This document shows positions 19,339 to 26,923 of a stretch of 33,093 bases of DNA, one piece after another. This DNA comes from an uncultured Frankineae bacterium (GTDB lineage: Bacteria > Actinomycetota > Actinomycetes > Mycobacteriales > SCTD01), in the NCBI GenBank assembly GCA_902805805.1, contig CADCUE010000179.1:1-33093 (forward strand). The letters are read 5' to 3'. The translations under genes and the position numbers were made by a program. Position 1 is the first letter of the stretch. Every line of letters starts with the position of its first letter. Below the pieces are notes generated by a model. That model was not told the DNA's origin, made no database searches, and was given only the letters and a program-made list of their open reading frames with translations.

Positions 19339-19598
19339 CGGTGCAGTCTGCCTGCTCGCGCCCGGCCGGCCCGGGCGTACGCGATCCCGAACCCGACCAG
19401 CCAGGCGGCGTTGACGGCCGCGGACGGCCAGGCGCCCCGCGCGAGCCAGCCCGCGACGATCAGCGCGGCCCCGCCCTGCGCGCAGGCGTACGCCCAGGGC
19501 TCCCGGCGCCGCCACAGCCGCAGGAAGCCGGGCACGAACACGGTGAACGGCACCGCGAGGACGTAGCCGACGACGAGCACGACGGTCGACGGGGCCAC
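19335..19598 (-). CDS. Small three-helix membrane protein coupled to the glycosylase gene
   Basis: An 87-residue protein with three hydrophobic segments: residues 5-27 (VVLVVGYVLAVPFTVFVPGF), 36-56 (AYACAQGGAALIVAGWLA) and 59-76 (SAAVNAAWLVGFGIAY), separated by Arg-rich turns such as RLWRRREP. No family is recognised. GTG start; its stop overlaps the start of the AlkA-like gene (GTGA), so the repair enzyme depends on this gene's translation. A perfect inverted repeat lies just upstream, between it and the divergent histidine phosphatase gene. Confidence 0.65.
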   Translation of the reverse strand: MAPSTVVLVVGYVLAVPFTVFVPGFLRLWRRREPWAYACAQGGAALIVAGWLARGAWPSAAVNAAWLVGFGIAYARAGRARAGRLHR

Positions 19599-19604
19599 CC
19601 ACGA

Positions 19605-19631
19605 AGTGTCGCCGACGGCAGCGGCGACACT
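19605..19631. promoter_or_regulatory. 10-bp perfect inverted repeat in a divergent promoter region
   Basis: AGTGTCGCCG (19605-19614) and CGGCGACACT (19622-19631) are perfect complements around a 7-nt centre. It lies 7 nt from the membrane-protein start and 27 nt from the histidine phosphatase start. An operator for both divergent genes is more likely than a terminator here, because no gene ends nearby. Confidence 0.5.
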
Positions 19632-19657
19632 GGGGAGGTGGACGGGACAGCTGCCTG

Positions 19658-20299
19658 ATGCCGGTCGTGCTGCTGGTGCGCCACGGCCAGGCGTCGTTCG
19701 GGACCGACGACTACGACGTGCTGTCCGACGTCGGCCGACGGCAGAGCGAGCTCGTCGGTGCCGAGCTCGCGCGGCGCGCTCTGCGCTCGCCGGTCGCGGT
19801 CGCCGGAGGGCTGCGGCGCCAGCGGGACACCGCCGCCGTCGCCCTGCCCGGCACGCCGGTGCTCGTCGACCCCCGGTGGGACGAGTACGACCACCTCGGC
19901 CTGCTGGACCGCTATCCGCCGGCCGGGAGCGCCGAGCGCGCCGACGGGTCGTCGCGGGGGCTGCAGGTGCTGCTCGACGACGCGCTGCGCGAGTGGGTCG
20001 ACGACCCGGGCGGCGGCTGGGCCGGCTTCGCCGGCGGAGCGACGGCCGCGCTGGCGGAGCTGGTGCGCGACCTGGGCAGCGGCCGGGACGCGGTCGTGTT
20101 CACCTCGGGCGGCATCGTCGCCGCCGTCTGCGCGGGGCTCCTGGGCGTCGGGGCGGAGGGCGTCGTGGCCCTGCACCGCGTCACGGTCAACGGCGGGGTG
20201 ACCAAGCTGGTCGTCGGACGCGGCGGCGTCTCGCTGGTGGCCTTCAACGACCACGCGCACTTCGAGGGCGAGGCGCGCGAGCTGCTGACCTACCGGTAG
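19658..20299 (+). CDS. Histidine phosphatase superfamily protein
   Basis: A 213-residue protein. LVRHGQASFG (residues 6-15) holds the catalytic phosphohistidine His9 and its RHG motif, and WDEYDHLG supplies acid residues at the active-site mouth. The position that usually holds the second catalytic His (in HGG) reads VFTSGGIVAAV, with Ser instead; I recall this TSGG variant in a subset of the superfamily. The N-terminal arginine site R-Q-x-D-T (LRRQRDTA) is present. It could act on a phosphosugar, phosphoprotein or nucleotide; the substrate is open. ATG start; an upstream GTG frame stops immediately. It diverges from the three-helix membrane protein gene. Confidence 0.85.
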   Translation: MPVVLLVRHGQASFGTDDYDVLSDVGRRQSELVGAELARRALRSPVAVAGGLRRQRDTAAVALPGTPVLVDPRWDEYDHLGLLDRYPPAGSAERADGSSRGLQVLLDDALREWVDDPGGGWAGFAGGATAALAELVRDLGSGRDAVVFTSGGIVAAVCAGLLGVGAEGVVALHRVTVNGGVTKLVVGRGGVSLVAFNDHAHFEGEARELLTYR

Positions 20300-20418
20300 C
20301 GAGGCAGAGTCAGACCTCCAGGTCGGCACCCGGTCGACATCCACCCCCGCACGGCCAGGGCCCACCGCGCGCCCTCCAGGCCGGTGTCACCGGACCTGCT
20401 CCCTGGTGACCGTCGTGC

Positions 20419-21642
20419 TCATGCGGCGCCCTTCACGGGGGCTCCGAGCACCGCCTGCTCGTCCGGCTTGCCGGGCAGGATGTCCGTGACGTACGACCGG
20501 ACCGCCTCGTCCAGCCCCACGTCCTCGCCGGCCTTCTCCGACAGGAACCACCGGTGCTCGAGCACCTCGTGGAACACCTCCGCCGCCTCGAGCTTGCCGC
20601 GCAGCTCGCGCGGGACGGCGCCGACCACGGGCGTGAAGACGCGGCTGAGCCACTCGTGCGCGGCGATCTCCTCGTCGCGGTCCCGCGCCGTCCGGACCCG
20701 GAAGGCGTCCAGGTCGTTGAGCAGCCGGCGGGCCTGGTTCTCCTCGGCGTCCAGCCCGGTCAGGCGCAGCAGCCGGCGGGAGTGGTGACCGGCGTCGACG
20801 ACCTTCGGCTGGATGCGCACGGTCGTGCCGCCGGCGCCGGCGACCATCGTCAGCTCCGCCACGTCGAAGCCCAGGTCGTTGAGCCGCTGCACCCGCGCGG
20901 CGATCCGGTGCCGCTCGTCGCGGCCGATCTCCTCCGGGGCGGTGAGCTCGGACCACAGCGAGCGGTAGCGCGCCACCACGGCGTCCCCTGTCTCGAACGG
21001 GTCGAGGGCCTCGTCGAGCAGCCCACCCGCCTGCAGGTCGAGCAGCTCGCCGACGAGGTTGGCGTGGGCGAGCTCCAGGTCGTAGGCGCGCTGGCCCTCC
21101 GACAGCTCCCGGTGCAGCTCGCCGGTCTCCGCGTCGACGAGGTAGGCCGCGAACGACCCCGCGTCGCGCCGGAACAGCGTGTTGGACAGCGAGCAGTCGC
21201 CCCAGTAGAAGCCCTCGGCGTGCAGGCGGACGAGCAGCACGGACAGCGCGTCGAGCAGGCGCACCGCCGTGTCCGGCCGCAGCTCGTGGCTGAACAGCGC
21301 CCGGTAGGGCAGCGAGAACTGCAGGTGGCGGGTGACCAGGGCCGGCTCGAGCGCCTCGCCGCTGCGCGACTGCCGGCCGGTGACGATGCCGACGGCCTCG
21401 ACCGACGGGACCGCGAGGCGCTCGAGGTCGCGCAGCAGCCGGTACTCGCGCGCGGCCGCGTGCTGGCCGACCTCCTTCACGGCGTAGACGCGCCCCTGCG
21501 CCCGGACGAAGCGCACCACGTGCCGGGACAGCCCCCGGGGCAGGGCGACGAGCTGCTCCGCGGGCCAGTGCTCCAGCGGGAGGTGCCAGGGCAGGTCGAG
21601 CAGCAGACCGCCGTCGTCGATGCCGGTCAGGGACAGCGCCAC
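20419..21642 (-). CDS. DUF4032 protein with a lipopolysaccharide-kinase-like domain
   Basis: A 407-residue protein. The N-terminal 200 residues have a kinase-like pattern: LDLPWHLPLEHWP entry, VYAVKEVG (VAIK-like Lys), LHAEGFYWGDCSLSNTLF (catalytic-loop Asp149 and Asn154) and YLVDAETGE (DFG-like Asp). The C-terminal half (HHSRRLLRLTGLDAEENQARRLL and EHRWFLSEKAGEDVG) is DUF4032. Such proteins are common in actinomycetes and their substrate is unknown; a sugar or lipid phosphotransferase acting on the products of the adjacent wall-glycan operon is possible (inference). The GTG at 21642 is chosen because it gives the usual MAL... start; a GTG five codons earlier is an alternative. It follows manC by 47 nt on the same strand. 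Confidence 0.85.
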   Translation of the reverse strand: MALSLTGIDDGGLLLDLPWHLPLEHWPAEQLVALPRGLSRHVVRFVRAQGRVYAVKEVGQHAAAREYRLLRDLERLAVPSVEAVGIVTGRQSRSGEALEPALVTRHLQFSLPYRALFSHELRPDTAVRLLDALSVLLVRLHAEGFYWGDCSLSNTLFRRDAGSFAAYLVDAETGELHRELSEGQRAYDLELAHANLVGELLDLQAGGLLDEALDPFETGDAVVARYRSLWSELTAPEEIGRDERHRIAARVQRLNDLGFDVAELTMVAGAGGTTVRIQPKVVDAGHHSRRLLRLTGLDAEENQARRLLNDLDAFRVRTARDRDEEIAAHEWLSRVFTPVVGAVPRELRGKLEAAEVFHEVLEHRWFLSEKAGEDVGLDEAVRSYVTDILPGKPDEQAVLGAPVKGAA

Positions 21643-21689
21643 TCCCCCAGCGTGCACCAGGCAGGTGTGCGCCAGGTGTGCAGCAGGTG

Positions 21690-22778
21690 TCAGGCGAGTT
21701 CCGGCGCCGTCTCGACGATCCGGGCGTGCAGCTCCTTGACGCGCTGGGCCTGCGCTGCCGGCATGACGAGCGTGGCCGTCGGGGTGTGCACGACGACCAG
21801 CCCCTCGCAGCCGACCAGGGCGACCAGGTGGTCGGGGTCCGACGAGGCGACGACGTTGCCGCGGCTGGCGTGCAGCACGGCCCGGGCGGCGCCGACCCGG
21901 TTGCCCTGCGCGTCCGGAGGGAGCGCCTCGCCGTACGCCGGCCAGGAGCCCACGTCGAGCCAGCGCGCCGGCAGCGGCAGCGCGGCCACGGTGAGCTCCG
22001 GGGACGTCGACGCCGGCTCCATGACGCCGTAGTCGATCGAGAGCCTCGGCAGGCTCGGCCAGGCGTCGCGGGCGAGCGCGTCCCAGTCGGGCGTGCCGTA
22101 GGCCCTGCCCATCGCCCGCAGCAGCTCGGCCGACTCGGGGACGAACGCGTCGACCGCCCGCAGCAGGGTCGCCGCCTGCCAGACGAACATGCCGGAGTTC
22201 CACAGGTAGCGCGACGGCCCGGCCGCGAGGAGCTCCTCGGCCACCGATCGGGTGGGCTTCTCGCGGAAGGTCGTGACCACGCGCGCGTCCCCGACGAGCC
22301 GGTCGCCGAGCTCGAGGTAGCCGAAGCCGGTCGCCGGGGAGTCCGGCACGACGCCGAAGGTCACGAGCGCGTCGTCGCGGTCCTCGGCCAGGCCGAACGC
22401 CGCGTCCAGCGTCGTCGCGAACAGCTCGACCGGCTCGATGAGGTGGTCTGCGGTGAGGACGGCGACGACGGCCTCGGGGTCGTGCTCGGCGATGACCGCG
22501 CAGCCGAGGGCCACCGCCGCCAGCGTGTCGCGGCCGGAGGGCTCCACGACCAGCCGGTCGGGGCGCAGCCCCTCGACGCCGCCGACGGCGTCGCGCAGCG
22601 ACTCGCCGGCACCGAGCCACACCCGCTCGGCCGGCACGACGGAGGTCGCCCGCTGGACGGCGATCTCGAGCAGCGACCGGCCGTGCAGCAGCGGCACGAG
22701 CTGCTTGGGCCGCGAGGCGGTGGAGAAGGGCCACAGCCGGGTCCCCGACCCCCCGGCCAGGACGAGAGCGTGCCTCAC
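21690..22778 (-). CDS. manC: Mannose-1-phosphate guanylyltransferase (GDP-mannose pyrophosphorylase)
   Basis: A 362-residue nucleotidyltransferase that makes GDP-mannose from GTP and mannose-1-P. The N-terminal signature is LAGGSGTRLWPFS with RPKQ, and VLTADHLI supplies the metal-binding Asp. FREKP (catalytic Lys) and WNSGMFVW follow as expected, and the C-terminus ends in a left-handed helix region (RGNVVASSDPDHLVALVG). No fused phosphomannose isomerase domain is present. The GTG start overlaps the stop of the GT2 gene (GTGA). The order resembles M. tuberculosis Rv3265c (wbbL) next to Rv3264c, the GDP-mannose synthetase. Its substrate can come from ManB at 7.6-8.9 kb. Confidence 0.93.
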   Translation of the reverse strand: MRHALVLAGGSGTRLWPFSTASRPKQLVPLLHGRSLLEIAVQRATSVVPAERVWLGAGESLRDAVGGVEGLRPDRLVVEPSGRDTLAAVALGCAVIAEHDPEAVVAVLTADHLIEPVELFATTLDAAFGLAEDRDDALVTFGVVPDSPATGFGYLELGDRLVGDARVVTTFREKPTRSVAEELLAAGPSRYLWNSGMFVWQAATLLRAVDAFVPESAELLRAMGRAYGTPDWDALARDAWPSLPRLSIDYGVMEPASTSPELTVAALPLPARWLDVGSWPAYGEALPPDAQGNRVGAARAVLHASRGNVVASSDPDHLVALVGCEGLVVVHTPTATLVMPAAQAQRVKELHARIVETAPELA

Positions 22779-23671
22779 GAAGGCGAGTCCAGCACGTCCG
22801 CCGAGCGGGTCGGGGCGGCGCCCTCCCCGACGGCGCGCACCCGGGCCGCGAGCAGGTAGCGCAGGAGCAGTCCCAGGCCCAGCAGCGCGCGCAGGGGCGC
22901 GCGGGCCGGGCCGGCGTACTGGCGGGACAGGTAGCGGAACAGCGCGCGGTGGTGCTCGCGCAGCATCGCGCCCGCCGACCGGGAGGTGGCGTGGCCGCCC
23001 AGGTGGGTGACGACCGCGGAGGGGACGTAGACGTTCGCCCAGCCCGCCTCGGCCAGCCGGCGGCACAGGTCCATGTCCTCGCAGTACATGAAGTAGGCCG
23101 GGTCGAAGCCGGCGACCGCCTCGAACGCCTCGCGCCGCAGCAGCATGCAGGAGCCGGACAGCCAGCCGGTCGTGCCCTCGACCGGCGATCCGTGCTCGGC
23201 GCGGTAGGACCGGGTCCACGGGTTGCCCGGCCACCACCAGCCGAAGACCGCGTGCCCGATGCCCCGGCCCAGCGACGGGAAGGCGCGGGCCGAGGGGTAG
23301 AGCTGGCCGTCGGGGGTGCGGATCGCCGGTCCGAGGCAGCCTGCGCGCGGCCAGCGCCGTCCTGCGGCGAGCAGCTCGTCGAGCGCTCCCGGCGTCCAGA
23401 CGACGTCGGGATTGGCCACGACCAGCCACTGCCCGTCGTGACCGGAGGCCCCGAGGTTCGCGGCGCGGCCGTAGCCGACGTTGCCGCCGGTCCGCAGCAG
23501 CCGCACACCCGGCCCCACCGCGGCCTCCGGTGCGCCGTCGTCGCTGCCGTTGTCGGCGAGCACGACGTCGTACGGCGCGCTCGTGGCGGTGCGCAGCGAG
23601 CGCAGGAACTCGCCCAGCGACGAGCCGGGCGAGTAGGTGACGACGACGACCCGCAGGGGCGTCCCGCTCAC
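22775..23671 (-). CDS. Glycosyltransferase family 2, WbbL/rhamnosyltransferase-like
   Basis: A 298-residue GT-A enzyme. The N-terminal strand LRVVVVTYSPG, the DNGSDDG nucleotide-binding turn, ANPDVVWTPGA as the metal-binding region, GSCMLLRREAFEAVAGFD and YCEDMDLCRR (the catalytic-base ED) are all in place. The C-terminal 60 residues contain a membrane-associating hydrophobic helix (LRALLGLGLLLRYLLAA). It resembles WbbL, which adds rhamnose to decaprenyl-diphospho-GlcNAc to start arabinogalactan in mycobacteria; outside that group the sugar may differ. The GTG start overlaps the upstream GT4 gene and the stop overlaps manC (both GTGA). Confidence 0.85.
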   Translation of the reverse strand: MSGTPLRVVVVTYSPGSSLGEFLRSLRTATSAPYDVVLADNGSDDGAPEAAVGPGVRLLRTGGNVGYGRAANLGASGHDGQWLVVANPDVVWTPGALDELLAAGRRWPRAGCLGPAIRTPDGQLYPSARAFPSLGRGIGHAVFGWWWPGNPWTRSYRAEHGSPVEGTTGWLSGSCMLLRREAFEAVAGFDPAYFMYCEDMDLCRRLAEAGWANVYVPSAVVTHLGGHATSRSAGAMLREHHRALFRYLSRQYAGPARAPLRALLGLGLLLRYLLAARVRAVGEGAAPTRSADVLDSPS

Positions 23672-24810
23672 GCGTCGAGCGCGCGCTCGAAGGCCGCCAG
23701 GTGGGCCTCGGCGCTGGCCGCCCACGTGAACTCCAGGGAGCGCGAGTGACCGGCCTCGGCCAGCTGCGCCCGGCGGTCGGCGTCGTCCATGAGGCTCGTC
23801 AGCGCGGCCGCGATGGCGTCCGGATCGGGATCGGTGTAGGCCACGGCGTCGCCGCCGACCTCCGGCAGCGAGAGCCGCTCGGTCGTCAGCACCGGCGCGC
23901 CGCAGGCCATGGCCTCGAGCACGGGCAGGCCGAAGCCCTCGCCGTAGCTGGGGTAGGCCACCAGCAGCGCGCCGCCGAGGTAGCCCGGCAGGTCGGTGAA
24001 GCGCAGGTAGCCCGGCCGCAGCACCCGCAGGTGGGACGGCACCTCGGCCAGCGTCGCGTCGATCGCGTCGTCCCACCCCGAGCCGCCGGCCAGCACGAGC
24101 GCGGGGGTGAGCTCGCGACCCGCACAGGCCTTGACCCAGCCGCGGATCAGACCCGGGACGTTCTTGCGCGGCTCCAGCATCCCGAGGAAGGCGATGTAGG
24201 ACTGCCCGGCCAGGCCCAGCCGGGCCTGCACGCGCGCCGTCTCGGCCTCGGTGGGCACGTGGAACGTGGCCTGGTCGACGCCGTGGTAGGCGACGTCGAT
24301 CCGCGTCGCGTCGGCCGCGAGGATGCGCACGAGCTCGTCCCGGGTGGCCTTGCTCGGCGTCACGACCCGCGCGGCCCGGCGCAGAGCGGTCCGCGTCGCC
24401 GAGCGGAAGAACGTGCCCTTCACCGAGCTGTGCATCTCGGGCTCGGTGAAGAAGGTCGCGTCGTGCACGGTGACGACCACGGGCAGCCCGGCGCGCAGCG
24501 GCATCGTGTAGTGCGGGGAGAGCAGGACCTGCGCGCCGACCTGCGAGGCGACCAGGGGCAGCCCGGTCTGCTCCCACGCCAGGCGGGCGGGGCGGTGCGA
24601 GATGGCCGCCGGTCCGGCGACCACCTGCGCGCTGCCGGCCATCCGGCTGTAGCGCTCGGCGTCGGCCCGCTGGCAGACGATGGCCAGGTCGGCTCCGCCG
24701 GCGGCCAGCGCCGCCAGCAGTCCGTCCACGTAGCGCCCGACACCACCGCGGTCGGCGGGGACGGCGGTGGCGTCGACGAGCACGCGCAGGTCACGGCCGC
24801 CAGTCAGCAC
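23668..24810 (-). CDS. Glycosyltransferase family 4, first gene of the wall-glycan operon
   Basis: About 380 residues of GT-B fold. DLRVLVDATAVPADRGGVGRYV is the N-terminal acceptor domain start, with HDATFF and VVTPSKATRDEL typical of mannosyl/GT4 enzymes. The C-terminal donor domain has LGMLEPRKN and YGEGFGLPVLEAMACG, the E-x7-E motif that holds the sugar nucleotide. With manC downstream, GDP-mannose is a plausible donor (inference). The GTG at 24810 has GAGGAG three nt away, which is tight; an upstream in-frame start would add a poorly conserved stretch. The stop overlaps the GT2 gene (GTGA). It diverges from the second GT4 operon over 166 nt, where no convincing promoter is seen. Confidence 0.85.
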   Translation of the reverse strand: MLTGGRDLRVLVDATAVPADRGGVGRYVDGLLAALAAGGADLAIVCQRADAERYSRMAGSAQVVAGPAAISHRPARLAWEQTGLPLVASQVGAQVLLSPHYTMPLRAGLPVVVTVHDATFFTEPEMHSSVKGTFFRSATRTALRRAARVVTPSKATRDELVRILAADATRIDVAYHGVDQATFHVPTEAETARVQARLGLAGQSYIAFLGMLEPRKNVPGLIRGWVKACAGRELTPALVLAGGSGWDDAIDATLAEVPSHLRVLRPGYLRFTDLPGYLGGALLVAYPSYGEGFGLPVLEAMACGAPVLTTERLSLPEVGGDAVAYTDPDPDAIAAALTSLMDDADRRAQLAEAGHSRSLEFTWAASAEAHLAAFERALDA

Positions 24811-24976
24811 GAGCTCCTCGGTCGGGGCAGGCAGGAGACGCCACCTTACGCCGGGGTCCGCGTTGACCGGGCCCGCGCCGCGCACCGGTTACGCTCCACC
24901 GGCCGGGCTCGGACCGGATGCCGACCTGACGCTGCACCGACAGCCGACCGACCGACCTTGCGAGGACGTTCCACGC

Positions 24977-26095
24977 ATGCGCTTGCTGGCTTTCGGCACC
25001 TACGACGCCGAGTCGCACCCCCGCGTGGCGGTCCTGCTGGAGGGGCTGCGCGCGCACGGCGTCACGGTCGAGGAGCTCAACGAGCCCCTGCGCCTCGACA
25101 CGGCCGCGCGGGTGCGCCTGCTGCAGGAGCCCTGGCGCCTGCCCCGGCTGGCCGCCGAGCTGGCCCGCACGTGGTCGGCCCTCGCCCGCCGCGCCCGCCG
25201 CGCCCGCCGGCCGGACGCCGTGCTCGTCGGCTACCTGGGGCACTTCGACGTCCTGCTGGCCCGTCGGCTGTTCCGCGGCGTGCCGATCGTGCACGACATG
25301 CTCGTGTTCGCCTCGGACACCGCCCGCGACCGCGGGGCGGGCGGTGTCAAGCAGCGCCTGCTGGCCCGCCTCGACGCCGCCGCCGTGCGGGCCAGCGACG
25401 TCGTCGTGGTCGACACCGAGGAGCACCTGCGGCTGCTGCCACCGGACCGGCAGGCCGACGGCGTCGTGGTGCCGGTCGGCGTCCCGGCCGCCTGGCTCGG
25501 TCCGGTCCCCGCGGCGCGGCCGGTCGACGCCCCGGTGCGGGTGGTGTTCTACGGCCTGTACACCCCCCTGCAGGGCGCTCCGGTCATCGGCCGGGCGCTC
25601 GCCCTGCTGCGCGACGAGCCTCGACTGCGCTTCACGATGGTCGGCGCCGGCCAGGACCTCGCGGCGGCCCGTGCGGCGGCGGGCGGCGGGGACGCCGTCG
25701 ACTGGGTCGACTGGGTGGCGCCGGCCGACCTGCCGGCGCTCGTCGCCGGGCACGACGTCTGCCTGGGCATCTTCGGACGCGGCGACAAGGCGCTGCGGGT
25801 GGTGCCCAACAAGGTCTTCCAGGGCGCGGCCGCCGGCTGCGCCGTCGTCACCTCCGACACCGCGCCGCAGCGCCGGGCGCTCGGCGAGCACGCCCTGCTC
25901 GTGCCGCCGGGCGACGAGCACGCCCTGGCCGCCGCGCTGCGCTCGCTCGTCGCCGACCGCGATCGGCTGCTCGCCCTGCGGACAGCGGCGTGGACGCTCG
26001 CCTGCGAGCGCTTCCTGCCGAGCGCCGTCGTCGGTCCGCTGCTCGAGCGGGTATCCATGTCCGCGTCCGCCCCTCCTCCGGAAGACCGCCCATGA
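24977..26095 (+). CDS. Glycosyltransferase family 4, first gene of the methyltransferase cluster
   Basis: A 372-residue GT-B enzyme distinct from the one on the opposite strand. The N-terminal domain begins MRLLAFGTYDAESHPRVAVL and includes VLVGYLGHFDVLLARRL and IVHDMLVFASD. The donor domain has VVFYGLYTPLQGAPVIG, TMVGAGQD and VVPNKVFQGAAAGCAVVTSD, a GT4 variant in which the usual E-x7-E is not evident (Asn-Lys-Val-Phe-Gln instead). The ATG is 11 nt after GAGGA. Its stop overlaps the next methyltransferase start (ATGA). The sugar and acceptor are unknown; the neighbours suggest a methylated surface glycan or glycolipid (inference). Confidence 0.85.
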   Translation: MRLLAFGTYDAESHPRVAVLLEGLRAHGVTVEELNEPLRLDTAARVRLLQEPWRLPRLAAELARTWSALARRARRARRPDAVLVGYLGHFDVLLARRLFRGVPIVHDMLVFASDTARDRGAGGVKQRLLARLDAAAVRASDVVVVDTEEHLRLLPPDRQADGVVVPVGVPAAWLGPVPAARPVDAPVRVVFYGLYTPLQGAPVIGRALALLRDEPRLRFTMVGAGQDLAAARAAAGGGDAVDWVDWVAPADLPALVAGHDVCLGIFGRGDKALRVVPNKVFQGAAAGCAVVTSDTAPQRRALGEHALLVPPGDEHALAAALRSLVADRDRLLALRTAAWTLACERFLPSAVVGPLLERVSMSASAPPPEDRP

Positions 26096-26889
26096 GCCTG
26101 CCGCCCCTGTCGCCGAACGCCTGGCTGAGATGGGACGTCGTCCAGCGACTGCTGCCGCCGTCGGCCGACAGCGTGCTGGAGGTGGGGTGCGGACAGGGCA
26201 GCCTGGGTGCTCGGCTGAGCCTCGGCCGGGACTACCTCGGCGTCGAGCCGGACACCCAGTCCTCCGCGACCGCCCGGGCGCGCGTCGCCGCGGCCGGAGG
26301 CGGCGGCGAGGTGCGCACCGGTGTGGTCGAGGAGGTCGTCGAGCCGGGCCGCAGCTTCGACCTGGTCTGCGCCTTCGAGGTGCTCGAGCACCTCGAGGAC
26401 GACGCGGGGGCGCTCGCGAGCTGGCGGGGACGCGTCCGCCCGGGTGGCTGGCTGCTCCTGAGCACCCCGGCCTTCCAGTCCCGCTTCGCGGCGGCGGACC
26501 AGATGGTCGGGCACTACCGCCGCTACGAGCCGGCGCAGCTGGAGCGGCTGCTGCGCGAGCAGGGGCTGACCGACGTGCAGGTCGTCGTCTACGGCGGTCC
26601 GCTCGGTCACGTCCTGGAGGCCGCCCGCAACGCCCTGAGCCGTCGCCGCCTGCGGTCTGCGGGGACTCCTGGGGCTGCCGCCGAGCCGGACCAGGACCAG
26701 GACCAGATGCAGCAGCGCACGCACGGCAGTGGACGGCTCTTCCAGCCACCGGCCGCACTGGGTCTGCTCACGCAGGTCGGCACGGCGCCGTTCCGCGTCG
26801 CGCAGCGGCGCATGCCGCGCGTCGGCGTGGGCCTCGTGGCGCTGGCCCGCCGACCGGGCCCGGACGAGTCGGCGCCCGGTGCGGGCTGA
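26092..26889 (+). CDS. Class I SAM-dependent methyltransferase, copy 1
   Basis: A 265-residue protein. VLEVGCGQGSLGARL (28-42) is the SAM-binding motif I, YLGVEPD is motif II, FDLVCAFEVLEHLED is motif III/IV, and VRPGGWLLLSTPAF closes the core; GHYRRYEP and the later AARNALSRRRLRS are shared with the next gene. A Gln/Asp-rich insertion (DQDQDQMQQ) near residue 200 is coded by a hexanucleotide repeat and is missing in copy 2. The C-terminus GLLTQVGTAPFRVAQRR is also shared. The ATG overlaps the GT4 stop. Acceptor unknown; a sugar or lipid in the glycan made by this cluster is plausible. Confidence 0.9.
   Translation: MSLPPLSPNAWLRWDVVQRLLPPSADSVLEVGCGQGSLGARLSLGRDYLGVEPDTQSSATARARVAAAGGGGEVRTGVVEEVVEPGRSFDLVCAFEVLEHLEDDAGALASWRGRVRPGGWLLLSTPAFQSRFAAADQMVGHYRRYEPAQLERLLREQGLTDVQVVVYGGPLGHVLEAARNALSRRRLRSAGTPGAAAEPDQDQDQMQQRTHGSGRLFQPPAALGLLTQVGTAPFRVAQRRMPRVGVGLVALARRPGPDESAPGAG
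26688..26706 (+). repeat. Hexanucleotide repeat inside methyltransferase copy 1
   Basis: GGACCA occurs three times in a row with a partial fourth unit, coding Asp-Gln dipeptides. The paralogue downstream has no counterpart, so the tract arose after the duplication or was lost from copy 2. Confidence 0.8.
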
Positions 26890-26923
26890 CGTCCCCACCT
26901 CGTCCCGCGCGAAGGCGCCTGCC

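Noticed and set aside
24811..24976. Promoter TTGACC...TACGCT in the divergent region between the two GT4 genes
   Set aside because: Spacing is 21 nt, outside the normal range, and no better partner was found on either strand.
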